From Burkholderiales bacterium (GTDB lineage Bacteria > Pseudomonadota > Gammaproteobacteria > Burkholderiales > Burkholderiaceae_B): 34,073 bases of DNA. Below the pieces are notes generated by a model. The model searched no databases. It worked only from the letters and a program-made list of their open reading frames with translations, and was not told where the DNA came from. Where the stretch lies: assembly GCA_027484315.1 (NCBI GenBank), contig JAIXTE010000019.1, forward strand, positions 1 through 34,073. The letters run 5' to 3'. Below are positions 15,147 to 23,693 of this stretch, one piece after another (within the stretch, counting starts at the first letter, position 1; each line of letters opens with the position of its first letter). The position numbers and the translations under genes were made by a program.

Positions 15147-15175
15147 ATTTGACTACATTAATAGTCAGATGTAAA
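15147..15175. promoter_or_regulatory. TetR operator with overlapping promoter
   Basis: TGACTA-CATTAA-TAGTCA (15150-15167) is a perfect 6-base inverted repeat, extended by partially matching flanks. On the minus strand TTTACA (15170-15175) and TCAAAT (15147-15152) are 17 bases apart, placing the palindrome between -35 and -10. On the plus strand TTGACT at 15149-15154 could be a -35 for the receptor gene. Binding by the adjacent TetR protein is inferred. Confidence 0.6.
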
Positions 15176-15308
15176 GGGGATGAGAATTTCCCGTCAGTTC
15201 GGGAAGTCTGCACTGGTTTACGCCTGTATGCGGTTCAGGTAGATTACGGGCTACACCAAGCACCGGGCAGCAGTTTCAACCGGGGCCAACAAACACCTGC
15301 CAGTCAAG

Positions 15309-17765
15309 ATGCACACATCGCCTGTCTATTTGAGCTCAATGACGCGCCATTTTTGGCGGGCATTGGTGCGTCAGCGGCACGGGGTATTGGCCAGTCTGTG
15401 GGTAATTGCGTCGAGTGGCTGGCCTTTGCATGCCCAAGCGCAAACCAGCAGCCTTCAAGAGGTAGAGGTTCGCACCACTGCTGGCGATGAAACCCCTGTT
15501 TTGCCGGTCAACAATTCAAAAGCCAGTATTTCTGGCCAGGCCCTGAATGATTCAAACTTGCAAACCCTGTCGGATGCCAGCATTCGCCTGCCCGGTTTTT
15601 ACGGATTTGGAAGTACACCCAGGCTAACGGGTTTCACCATTCGGGGTTTGGGCAACAACCAATTCAATGACGGCCTGGACAGCAGCGTGGGTTTGTACGT
15701 GGATGGTGTGTACCTTGCGCGGCAGTCATATGGCGCGTTCGGTTTGTTTGACATTGAAGACATCACGGTGCTGCGGGGGCCACAAGGCGCTGCCTATGGT
15801 TTGGGCAGCACAGCGGGCGAGGTGCATCTGCGCACCCGGGCCCCTTCACACACTTCAGAAACCGAAATTTCACTGGGTGCCGGCAATTATGGTTACCAGC
15901 AGGCCAAGGGTTCCATCACGGGTTCGCTGGTGCCTGGCGAACTGGCCGGGCGCTTGAGTGTGTACAGCCAGCAGCGTGATGGCTTGTTGTTCAACCAGTT
16001 CAATGGGGAGTATTTCAATAACCAGGACCGCTTGGGTGTGCGGGGTCAGTTGTTGTGGACACCCCGGGATGACTTGGTTGTGCGAATAAGCGGTGAGTAT
16101 GGCCTGATCGACCAGCGTTGTTGCAGCATCGGTTTGCTGGCGCCTGTCAGCCCCTCGATACAGGCCTCAGACGAGTACATGGGTTACAAAAGACCCGGCA
16201 CGAATCCATATGACCGTGTGGTCGACAACAATGTGGAGCCCCACAACAAGCTGACGCGTGAAGCTGCGTCGGTGGTTGTTGAATGGGGGCCTGTAGGCCG
16301 CCACCGTTTTGTCAGTGTCACCGGGGTCAACCAGATTGCGTATACCCCGTCGATCAATGATGACGGCACGTCGATGCGGTTGCTGGTGGGCAGCAATACA
16401 TCCAGGTCACAGCAACTGACACAGGAATTGCGCTGGCATTCCCGGTTCAAGCGCCTGGACACCACGCTGGGCCTCTTTTACATGCGCCAGAACCTGAGCG
16501 GTGAGGAGTTGGGCGTCCTGGGGGATGAAATTGCCCTGTGGGCGCTGGGTGGCGTGTTGCGTGAGAATGTGCCCACACTGAATCGGGACAACAGCGGCTT
16601 TTTGATCAATGCGGTGTTGCCGCCACAGGCGCTCAACGGGTTGCGATTGAGCACGCCCTACAGCCAGATGTCCGATACCTTTTCTACTTTCGCGTCAGCC
16701 GATTTGCACACGGGGCCAGACACCACGTTAACCACAGGTATTCGATACACCGGCAGTCGGCGCGAAGGGCGGGTCAGTCGCAGCCGTTCCGGGGGCGATC
16801 TGAATTCAAGCCCGTTGTCTCTAACAAATAACCTGGCCGTGTTGAGCGGTATTCTGGGGCCGCAGGCCAATGCCATTACCTACGATGGCCTGATCGATTC
16901 GCTAGTGGGTGAATCCTTTGACCGGCAAGACAGCCGCAAGGACAGTGGCGTGAGTGGGCAACTGGTGCTTCAGCACAAGATGAGCAAAACCCTGTCTGGA
17001 TATGCCAGCCTGTCCAGAGGATACAAAAGCGGTGGTTTGAACCTGGCTGGTCTGAGCGACCAGGTGCGCGCACAATTCGATCCTGAAATTGCAACCGGAA
17101 TTGAGTTGGGTTTGCGCAAATTGCCAAGCCCCAATACCTTGGGCGCCAGCCTGGCGCTTTACGAAACAAGGGTGAAGAATTTTCAGGCGCTGACCTACGC
17201 CCCGAGTGATGGACTGGTGTCCAGCCCCAGGCAAAACAATGTGCTGAACATCCCTGCCGTACGTTTGCAGGGAGTCGAGCTTGATTTGACCTACCCAATT
17301 AACCGAACACTGCTGGCAGACTTTGGCTTGGCGTACAACCGCGCCATCAGCACGCGCTTTTCAAATGCGCCCAATGAAGACACGAATCGCAATGACAAGA
17401 ACCTGAGCGGCAAGCAGTTGTACAACGCTCCACGCTGGAGTGGCTTTGCCGCGCTTGAAAAGCGTTTCCCGATGCGGGGCAGTCTGGAGGCTTATGTGGG
17501 TGTTGAGCATGCATTCCGAACGGAAACATTCGGGATGGTAGACCAAAGCAGGAACAGTTTTATTGACGCATATCAGTTGACCAATCTGCGCCTTGGCCTG
17601 CGCAATACCCGCTTGGGCTGGAATGTGCAGGGTTGGGTTAAAAACCTGTTTGACGAAGATTATATTGCGGCGGTGGCACCGCTTTACAGTCTGGGCGAAT
17701 ACGGCGGTTTTGCGGGTGACCCGTTGACCTATGGAGTCAGCCTTGACCTGGTGTTGGGCCGCTAA
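15309..17765 (+). CDS. TonB-dependent outer-membrane receptor
   Basis: An 818-residue TonB-dependent receptor. An N-terminal signal peptide ends near LHAQAQ (residue about 45). The next segment, LQEVEVRTTAG, resembles a TonB-box region. A plug domain covers about 65-180 (FTIRGLGNNQFNDGLDSSVG, VDGVYLARQ, DIEDITVLRGPQGAAYG), then a 22-strand barrel runs to the C-terminus, with NLFDEDYIAA and GVSLDLVLGR near the end. It imports a ligand across the outer membrane using TonB energy. The plug pattern resembles receptors of the FecA/BtuB-like 'iron complex' group, and the ligand is not predictable. The ATG at 15339 is an alternative start giving a more compact signal peptide. It is divergent from the TetR gene, and its 3' end overlaps the symporter gene by 29 bases. 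Confidence 0.9.
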   Translation: MHTSPVYLSSMTRHFWRALVRQRHGVLASLWVIASSGWPLHAQAQTSSLQEVEVRTTAGDETPVLPVNNSKASISGQALNDSNLQTLSDASIRLPGFYGFGSTPRLTGFTIRGLGNNQFNDGLDSSVGLYVDGVYLARQSYGAFGLFDIEDITVLRGPQGAAYGLGSTAGEVHLRTRAPSHTSETEISLGAGNYGYQQAKGSITGSLVPGELAGRLSVYSQQRDGLLFNQFNGEYFNNQDRLGVRGQLLWTPRDDLVVRISGEYGLIDQRCCSIGLLAPVSPSIQASDEYMGYKRPGTNPYDRVVDNNVEPHNKLTREAASVVVEWGPVGRHRFVSVTGVNQIAYTPSINDDGTSMRLLVGSNTSRSQQLTQELRWHSRFKRLDTTLGLFYMRQNLSGEELGVLGDEIALWALGGVLRENVPTLNRDNSGFLINAVLPPQALNGLRLSTPYSQMSDTFSTFASADLHTGPDTTLTTGIRYTGSRREGRVSRSRSGGDLNSSPLSLTNNLAVLSGILGPQANAITYDGLIDSLVGESFDRQDSRKDSGVSGQLVLQHKMSKTLSGYASLSRGYKSGGLNLAGLSDQVRAQFDPEIATGIELGLRKLPSPNTLGASLALYETRVKNFQALTYAPSDGLVSSPRQNNVLNIPAVRLQGVELDLTYPINRTLLADFGLAYNRAISTRFSNAPNEDTNRNDKNLSGKQLYNAPRWSGFAALEKRFPMRGSLEAYVGVEHAFRTETFGMVDQSRNSFIDAYQLTNLRLGLRNTRLGWNVQGWVKNLFDEDYIAAVAPLYSLGEYGGFAGDPLTYGVSLDLVLGR

Positions 17766-18645
17766 CGCGCTTCCAGTAAAGTGCAATGGCTGCGCATGCG
17801 AGAATTTGCCAGGCGCCCCAAAATGCAATTGCTGCCACTGCACCGCTTTGCGTGGGCATGAAGGTCAGAACCAGTACGACAGCCAGGGGTGCATTTTGAA
17901 TGCCGGCTTCAATGGCAATGGTGCGCCTGTCGGCCACCGTCAATTTGCAAGCGGATGCAAATAAATACGCGCAGGCCAGCACCAAGGCATGAAGGGCAGC
18001 GACCTGCACCGCGTAATGCGCAATGATTGACAAGTCCAGTTGTGTATTGTCTTTGAGAACCAGTACCACCAGCAAGGCGATGGAGCCCAATGCAAACCGG
18101 GCAATATAGGGTGAAACCCGCTGGTGGAATCGGGGAAATCGATTGCCCGCCCAGTAGCCCAAGGCCAAGGGTATCAGCAGGGTAAGCACAATGGCCACCG
18201 AGAGTTGTACCGGATCAATGTGTATGTCTTTCGCCATACCATTCAGGCTGGGGTGAAGTGAGGAATAAAATGCGAAGTTCAAGGGCGTAACGATTGGGGC
18301 AATCAGGAATCCGATTGCCGTGAGCGACATCGACAGTGGCAGGTTGCCCTTCGCAATAAAGCTGAACACATTCGACAGGTTGCCGCCTGGCACGCAGCTG
18401 ACCATAATCAGCGCCAGCACCACGCTGGGCGACATGGGAATGTACAGGCTGAAGATGAAACCGGTGAAGGGCAGCAATGCGAACTGCGCGAGCAGCCCCA
18501 GTACGGCTGCTTTTCGGTTGTGCAGGGCATGGCTGAAATCGGCAGATCGAAGATTGAGCGACACGGCAAACATGCTGACCGCGATGATCAGGTTGGCCAA
18601 TACAATGGTGCTGGTGTTGATGTTGAATGGAATGTCGCCCGGCAT
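17737..18645 (-). CDS. Bile acid:sodium symporter (BASS) family transporter
   Basis: A 302-residue inner-membrane protein with about nine or ten hydrophobic segments. Family signatures are SCVPGGNLSNVFSFIAKGN (about 84-102, the 'PGGn.SN' discontinuous helix) and EAGIQNAPLAVVLV (about 246-259, the conserved E...QN sodium-site motif). BASS-family proteins move organic anions such as steroids, pantoate or pyruvate with sodium. The substrate is unknown here, and a steroid- or lipid-related role is only suggested by the neighbouring receptor. The gene is convergent with the TonB receptor and overlaps it by 29 bases. A perfect Crp box lies 35 bases upstream of its start codon, so it may be cAMP-controlled. 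Confidence 0.88.
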   Translation of the reverse strand: MPGDIPFNINTSTIVLANLIIAVSMFAVSLNLRSADFSHALHNRKAAVLGLLAQFALLPFTGFIFSLYIPMSPSVVLALIMVSCVPGGNLSNVFSFIAKGNLPLSMSLTAIGFLIAPIVTPLNFAFYSSLHPSLNGMAKDIHIDPVQLSVAIVLTLLIPLALGYWAGNRFPRFHQRVSPYIARFALGSIALLVVLVLKDNTQLDLSIIAHYAVQVAALHALVLACAYLFASACKLTVADRRTIAIEAGIQNAPLAVVLVLTFMPTQSGAVAAIAFWGAWQILACAAIALYWKRVSGPTPGQG

Positions 18646-18679
18646 GATTTTTTGATTTATTGTGATTTGTTGTAATAAG

Positions 18680-18695
18680 TGTGACGAAATTCACA
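18680..18695. promoter_or_regulatory. Perfect Crp box
   Basis: TGTGA-CGAAAT-TCACA matches the TGTGA-N6-TCACA consensus for cAMP-Crp exactly. It lies between the divergent transporter (start 18645, minus) and phosphodiesterase (start 18755, plus) genes. If the site is at -41.5 for the phosphodiesterase, transcription would start near 18729, with an A/T-rich possible -10 around 18714-18722. Confidence 0.7.
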
Positions 18696-18754
18696 GAAAT
18701 AGTCTGCAATTCGTTTTATTGTGTGAGTCCATTGGCCCACTTCGATTGCACTAC

Positions 18755-19579
18755 ATGATCTTTTCTGCTGCTGAACAGCCTGCCACCACAGCCCTTGCCG
18801 GGGTTTTTCCGGCCAGCCTGGAAGTGTTTGGCTGCAGCGGCAGTGTAGGCGACCCTGGCAATGGCACATCGTGCTTTTTGTTGAATCAGGATGTGTTGAT
18901 TGACGCGGGCAGTGGTGTGATGGCCATGAACACGGCCCAAATGTCTAAAATCAACCATGTACTGTTGACCCATACCCACCTGGACCATGTGTCTGGTTTG
19001 CCCTTTCTGGTAGAAAGCCGCCAGCATTCACAGACCAGCCCTTTGCGTGTGTATGCGCAACAAAAAACAATTGATGTACTGCGCCAGCATGTATTCAACG
19101 ACCTGATTTGGCCTGATTTCACGGCCATTCCCAGTGCTGAAAGCCCGGCCTTGGAGTTTGTACCGATTCAACCCCATGTTGAGCTCTTTTTGGGCGGGGC
19201 AAGGCTTGTTCCATTCGCAGTAAATCATTCTGTGCCCACCCTTGGGTTTGTGATCAAGTCATCCACAGGTGTATTGGCCATCAGTTCAGACACTTATCTG
19301 ACTGACGAACTTAGCCAGGTCTTGAATTCAATGGTTCAAGTGGATCACCTGATTATTGAATCTTCTTTTTCAAACAAAGACCTCAGGCTGTCTGAATTGA
19401 CGCTGCATCTTTGCCCATCACTTCTGGCGACCCAGTTGAACAAGCTCGACACGTGTCGCAATGTTTGGGTGTCTTACTTGAAAGAATGGGACCGCACCCA
19501 AACCGAACGTGAAATCGAAGACTTGAAATTCAATTTTCCATTGCAGCTGTTGCGACAAGGGCAAACCATTCGCTTTTGA
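18755..19579 (+). CDS. Class II cyclic-nucleotide phosphodiesterase (MBL fold)
   Basis: A 274-residue metallo-beta-lactamase-fold protein of the PDEase II (CpdP-like) type, which hydrolyses 3',5'-cAMP to AMP. Residues 21-51 (SLEVFGCSGS, then GNGTSCFLL and VLIDAGSG) form the family N-terminus. The metal motif HTHLDHVSGL starts at His73 (His73, His75, Asp77, His78). Later ligands are probably the His in FAVNHSVPTLGF and the Asp in ISSDTYLTDEL. The frame is open to an ATG at 18662, but that start would put the Crp box inside the gene. The ATG at 18755 gives the family-like start, although without a clear Shine-Dalgarno site. It lies tail-to-tail with the cyclase gene, 24 bases apart. Confidence 0.82.
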   Translation: MIFSAAEQPATTALAGVFPASLEVFGCSGSVGDPGNGTSCFLLNQDVLIDAGSGVMAMNTAQMSKINHVLLTHTHLDHVSGLPFLVESRQHSQTSPLRVYAQQKTIDVLRQHVFNDLIWPDFTAIPSAESPALEFVPIQPHVELFLGGARLVPFAVNHSVPTLGFVIKSSTGVLAISSDTYLTDELSQVLNSMVQVDHLIIESSFSNKDLRLSELTLHLCPSLLATQLNKLDTCRNVWVSYLKEWDRTQTEREIEDLKFNFPLQLLRQGQTIRF

Positions 19580-19586
19580 GACAAAG

Positions 19587-19601
19587 CACCTGCAGCAGGT
19601 G
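19587..19601. terminator. Hairpin in the 24-base convergent gap
   Basis: CACCTG-CAG-CAGGTG is a perfect 6-base stem with a 3-base loop. It sits in the only non-coding bases between the convergent phosphodiesterase and cyclase genes. It has no T-run, so the terminator role is inferred from position. Confidence 0.35.
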
Positions 19602-19603
19602 AG

Positions 19604-22600
19604 TCAACAGTTCAGAAGGGACAACAGACGGTCGGCTATTTGCTGCTCTACATCTTGGCCATTTGAAGCGGCCAGTTGTCTGGCTTTGATCAGGTTGCGC
19701 TTTACGTAACGATTGCCTCGGCTTTTCCGCATCAGTACTCGGGTTTTCAGGATCAGGTAAACAGGCGTTGTGATCTTGAACCTGCGCTGCGCTTTGTCCA
19801 GTTTTTTCAGCATGTGCTTGACGGCGATTTCCTCTTCGGAATTCAAATGGTGACCGTGTTGCTCAGCTTCCAGCAACACTTCAATGGGTAGTGAGATGCA
19901 GGTGTTGAGGTATGCCTTTTCTTCAGCATCAACGCGAAGTTCCTTGCACATTGTCAGGGCCAGTCGTCGGGCGGCAGACCATTCTTGCTCGCGATACAGC
20001 AGCATCAGCTTGCAACGGTACACAGACATCATGGAGACCTGGTTGAAATTGAGTTCCGCTCCGGTTTTTTCCAGAAAATGCAGGGCATCGCGTGCTTCGG
20101 GGAAACGACCCAACATGGCCAGCGCGTAAATGCGCTGATTCAACAGCCCGTATTGATGGAAGATGCTGAAATAGTTCGAGGCGTATTTTTTTGCTAATTC
20201 TTCATAGGTTTCGTAGGTGCGCAGCACCTCTTCAAACCGGCCTTGAGCATTCTGTATCGTGATGAAGGTGGAGAAGGCCAAAAGCTCGGTCTGGAACTCA
20301 TGACTTAAACGCGCGGCCTCGACAGACTTTGTGGACAATTGCATGGCCAGCTCAAACTGTCCGGATGAATAAGCCATGTAGCCCAGGCGGTGGTTGATGT
20401 GTGCTGCGGCCCGAAGCTTTTCTTTCTCGTTGGTGATGTCTTTCAAAGACAGATAGGTTTGCTGAATGAAGTAGCTCGTCCACCGGGGTTTGCCGTAGAT
20501 TTGCGCCACGATCGCGCAGCCCGCGTGGGCTTTGGCCAAGTCACCTGTGTTGGCGGTGTAGTGGTTCAGAATCTCGACTGCGCGTATCAGATACAGGTAT
20601 CCCAATTCGCCCCCGCCCGTGTAAAACTCCAGCTCAGACAGGCAGGTGTAGATGCGCAGCGCCAGAAGACTTTCCCCTGTGGATGGACGTTTGCGCCTTG
20701 TCAGCCAAGAGGGTGCAAGGCCCTGAATATAAAAACGGCCGAGGTGAGTCTTGATTTGAAGTGCAGACACTTTCGCTGGCATGGGCTTGTAATGCCCGGT
20801 GGGTGAAAGGGCTTTTTGGTACTCGCTGCGCGCATCGTATAACTGACCTTGCGCAAAATAGACTTGGGCTTTTTTTTCCAGCCAGTTTGCCAGCTCAAGA
20901 TTGGAGGTGCCGGGCAGCAAACCGGATTCATGCCATTCAATGAGCTTGTTCAAGCGCTGAAGTGCATCGTCCAGCGCGCCCACTTCAAATGCATAATCGG
21001 CCGAACGTTGGGACAGTGGGAAAGCCTTTTCAAGCTGGCCTGCCCAGTCGTATTGGGCAGCCAAGCGCACGGTAAGGCGGTTCCGGACACCTTCTTCAGC
21101 CTCTCCCATTTGATGTTCAAGCCAAGAGGCAAATTTTTCATGAAGCTTTCGGCGTTCTTCAAAAGGAATTCGATCGTACACGCACTGTTCAATGACTTGG
21201 TGTTCAAACCGGAACTGGGATTGTCCCAAAACAGACATGGATGGCCTGATCAGCTTGCGTTCTTCCAAAACTTTCAGGGCTTGTTCCAGTTCAATTGGGT
21301 CTGGATATGCAAAAGCGTCTTGAAGTTCTTGTGCCGTGAATGCCGCTTTGAAAATCGAGCAGTGGGCCAACACTTGTCGGTGCTGAGCTGATAGCTGATC
21401 GGTTCTGGCTTGCAGGGCGTGTTCAAGGTTGACGGGAATGGCTGAAAATTGTTCGAGTCGACGAAAGTCAATTTCAAGCCGTGCATTGCTGAACTTGCGA
21501 ACAATGCTTTCCTGCAAAAGCCGTTGAATCAGGGCGCTAAGCAGCAGCAGGTTGCCTTCAGACAGCCGGTGTAGTGCTTTCACCAGGGGGCTTGGTACGG
21601 TTGTTACCTGAAACCACTTCGCGAGAAATGTTTCGGTTTCCTCGGGCTGAAATTTCATCAGGGGAAGCGGGTGGCGCGCAGTTTCAAGCTGCTTGAGACG
21701 CGTCAGAATGTCAGCGGTTTTGCTGTCGTCTGCTGAGGTGCGGATGGTGTAAATGCTTTGGCAGCTTTTTTTGTTCAGCAATTCGTCCAGCAGTAGTTGA
21801 ACGGAGGCACTGTCATACCATTGCAGGTCTTCGATCACAAAAACCAGTTTGAAGTCTTGGGCGGCCCGTCCAAGCAGTGTTGAAAAAATATGGGCAATCG
21901 CCCGGGTTCTGACGTCGGGCCTGGCCTGTTGAGCAAGCTCTGACAATGTCAATTTCAGTGGGGTGATCAAGCCAATCAACCCCAGCCAGTCCAGGTGTGT
22001 GGGTTCAGCTTGAAAGGTGTCCAGCAGCCAGGATTCAGGGGTGCTGGCCTTGTAGAGCCTTGACAGCTCGACAATCAAGGGGAATGCAATCGCATAGGGC
22101 AACAGCCTGGAATAAGGGTTGGCGCGCAGCTCGATCGTGGAGAGCCCTTGTTGTGCCAGTGTGGATTGAACATGACGCACAAAAGTGCTTTTGCCGACAC
22201 CGGCTTCACCGGTAATTTCAATACAGCACGATGCCCCCGCTGCGCGTGCATGGGTCAGTAGGCCGAGCGTCTTATCCAGTTCCTGGCTGCGCCCGTGCAG
22301 TGCGTTGGATGGAAGCTCCCTTTGGTAGTTGGCTTCGTAGGGCTTGGGAATGCGAAATAGTCGAACCGGGTCTGCCTCGCCTTTGATGGGCATTTCGGCC
22401 AATTCGATCAGGGGCAATGCGTCATTGAGTTGTTGGCTGGCTTGTTCAGTGAGATAAATGTGACCTGGTTCTGATTTTTCCAGAATGCGTGCGGCAAGGT
22501 TGACTTCACCGCCGTGGGCATTAAAAAGTTTCAGGTTTTTGCCGCCGTATCGCCCCTGCCAGGCATGGCCATATCCAATAACTGCGCGGGTGTTGGTGCG

Positions 22601-23500
22601 TTGAACTTGAGTGGCCAATTGAACGGCCAGTTCAACGTCATTGATTTCGCTTTTCAAATGCCCCACTGCAAGTTGTACCCGAAGGCCTTTGAGGGTTTGA
22701 CAGGCACCGATCAAAGTAGCGTTGTGCTGATCACTCAAGGCCTTCAACTGGGTGAAATGCGTGTCCAGCCAATCAGGCTGCATTTCTTCAGGTGTTGGGG
22801 CGCAAAACTCAATGTACAGAATGGTCAGCAGTTTGATTTCGTTGAGTTCAGACGTTGCCGAAACGTCAGGAGGATTGGTTGCCGGAATGGCCTCTTGCTG
22901 ATTGGCTTGTTGGGGCAGTACTTGGTAAAACCCGTTGCCCACCGAGCGAGTGACGGGTAAATCGCCAAGCTGCTGCGTGATTTCGGACGTGGCCATGTCG
23001 CACACAATGTCGTGTGGACCGGCCAGTTGCAGTGCCCGCAGCGCTTGCTCAACAGCTTGGCCATTTGCAATCGATAGGGGAAAGTCGTCGAATTGCAATG
23101 GCTGGTAGGTCGCAATCGGACCCAGAGCTATGCCGCTTTTGACTTGCGTGAATTGCTTGGCCAGTTGCCCGGCCTGTATCAGACCACAGGCCTGGCGGAT
23201 TTCCTGTGCACACTGTAATACGTTTTTTGCAGCATGCCTCGGGAAATGTGCCACCACGGCATCACCAATAAACTGAATGGTTTGACCCTGATGCTGTTCA
23301 ATGCGGTTCAGTATGCTGTCGAAAATCTGGTCAAGCCACAGGCGTGTCTTTTCCGCGCCAATCTTGGGGCCAAAGAACAGGCGGTGCGTGCTTGCAATTT
23401 TGACAAATTCGCTGACATCGCAAATCATGACAAAGCCGTCTGTTTGTGCGTGTTCTCCCGGTTTGCTTGGGTAGGTACCAGTGACAGACTCGCGATTCAT
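19604..23500 (-). CDS. Tandem class III nucleotidyl cyclase with STAND-type ATPase and TPR-like tail
   Basis: A 1298-residue cytosolic protein. The order is cyclase domain C1 (about 20-195), cyclase domain C2 (about 220-385), an NTPase module (about 400-700) with Walker A GEAGVGKS at 431-438 and Walker B LVFVIEDLQWYDSAS ending near 566, then a long helical-repeat region to the end. C1 keeps the two metal aspartates (Asp28 in ICDVSEF, Asp80 in QFIGDAVV) but has lost the transition-state pair. C2 lacks the aspartates but keeps Asn334 and Arg338 (GEVNLAAR) and a candidate adenine-selecting Lys271. Together they would make one composite active site. This is the architecture of animal soluble adenylyl cyclase. 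cAMP production is inferred, supported by the phosphodiesterase and Crp neighbours. Confidence 0.85.
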   Translation of the reverse strand: MNRESVTGTYPSKPGEHAQTDGFVMICDVSEFVKIASTHRLFFGPKIGAEKTRLWLDQIFDSILNRIEQHQGQTIQFIGDAVVAHFPRHAAKNVLQCAQEIRQACGLIQAGQLAKQFTQVKSGIALGPIATYQPLQFDDFPLSIANGQAVEQALRALQLAGPHDIVCDMATSEITQQLGDLPVTRSVGNGFYQVLPQQANQQEAIPATNPPDVSATSELNEIKLLTILYIEFCAPTPEEMQPDWLDTHFTQLKALSDQHNATLIGACQTLKGLRVQLAVGHLKSEINDVELAVQLATQVQRTNTRAVIGYGHAWQGRYGGKNLKLFNAHGGEVNLAARILEKSEPGHIYLTEQASQQLNDALPLIELAEMPIKGEADPVRLFRIPKPYEANYQRELPSNALHGRSQELDKTLGLLTHARAAGASCCIEITGEAGVGKSTFVRHVQSTLAQQGLSTIELRANPYSRLLPYAIAFPLIVELSRLYKASTPESWLLDTFQAEPTHLDWLGLIGLITPLKLTLSELAQQARPDVRTRAIAHIFSTLLGRAAQDFKLVFVIEDLQWYDSASVQLLLDELLNKKSCQSIYTIRTSADDSKTADILTRLKQLETARHPLPLMKFQPEETETFLAKWFQVTTVPSPLVKALHRLSEGNLLLLSALIQRLLQESIVRKFSNARLEIDFRRLEQFSAIPVNLEHALQARTDQLSAQHRQVLAHCSIFKAAFTAQELQDAFAYPDPIELEQALKVLEERKLIRPSMSVLGQSQFRFEHQVIEQCVYDRIPFEERRKLHEKFASWLEHQMGEAEEGVRNRLTVRLAAQYDWAGQLEKAFPLSQRSADYAFEVGALDDALQRLNKLIEWHESGLLPGTSNLELANWLEKKAQVYFAQGQLYDARSEYQKALSPTGHYKPMPAKVSALQIKTHLGRFYIQGLAPSWLTRRKRPSTGESLLALRIYTCLSELEFYTGGGELGYLYLIRAVEILNHYTANTGDLAKAHAGCAIVAQIYGKPRWTSYFIQQTYLSLKDITNEKEKLRAAAHINHRLGYMAYSSGQFELAMQLSTKSVEAARLSHEFQTELLAFSTFITIQNAQGRFEEVLRTYETYEELAKKYASNYFSIFHQYGLLNQRIYALAMLGRFPEARDALHFLEKTGAELNFNQVSMMSVYRCKLMLLYREQEWSAARRLALTMCKELRVDAEEKAYLNTCISLPIEVLLEAEQHGHHLNSEEEIAVKHMLKKLDKAQRRFKITTPVYLILKTRVLMRKSRGNRYVKRNLIKARQLAASNGQDVEQQIADRLLSLLNC

Positions 23501-23532
23501 GGCATGTGCTTAATGTGGTGACCTGTGAATTT

Positions 23533-23599
23533 TTGTTCAATCGGTAACAATGTGTTTGAACAATATTTAATTTAAGTTAAATTTGTGAACCTTGTAACA
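23533..23599. promoter_or_regulatory. Palindrome cluster and Crp-like site between divergent genes
   Basis: Between the cyclase (minus) and Crp (plus) starts there are three signals. They are TTGTTCAA/TTGAACAA (23533-23540 with 23556-23563, perfect 8-base inverted repeat, 15-base spacer), AATTTAA-G-TTAAATT (23569-23583, perfect 7-1-7 palindrome) and TGTGA-ACCTTG-TAACA (23584-23599, one mismatch from the Crp consensus). The gap is AT-rich and must hold both promoters. Confidence 0.5.
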
Positions 23600-23693
23600 G
23601 GCGGTTGCCAGATCGCATCTTACCAGTGGATGGTGCCCATGCAGTTTCGGGTGTCTGTAATGGCAGTTGCTGAAACGTGAAAGGCATTTCATC

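Noticed and set aside
18662..18754. Longer N-terminus for the phosphodiesterase
   Set aside because: The extra residues are not family-like, and the perfect Crp box would then be inside the coding sequence. The ATG at 18755 is preferred.
23524..23539. TGTGA at 23524 considered as a second Crp half-site
   Set aside because: The partner half (GTTCA) matches only two of the five expected bases.
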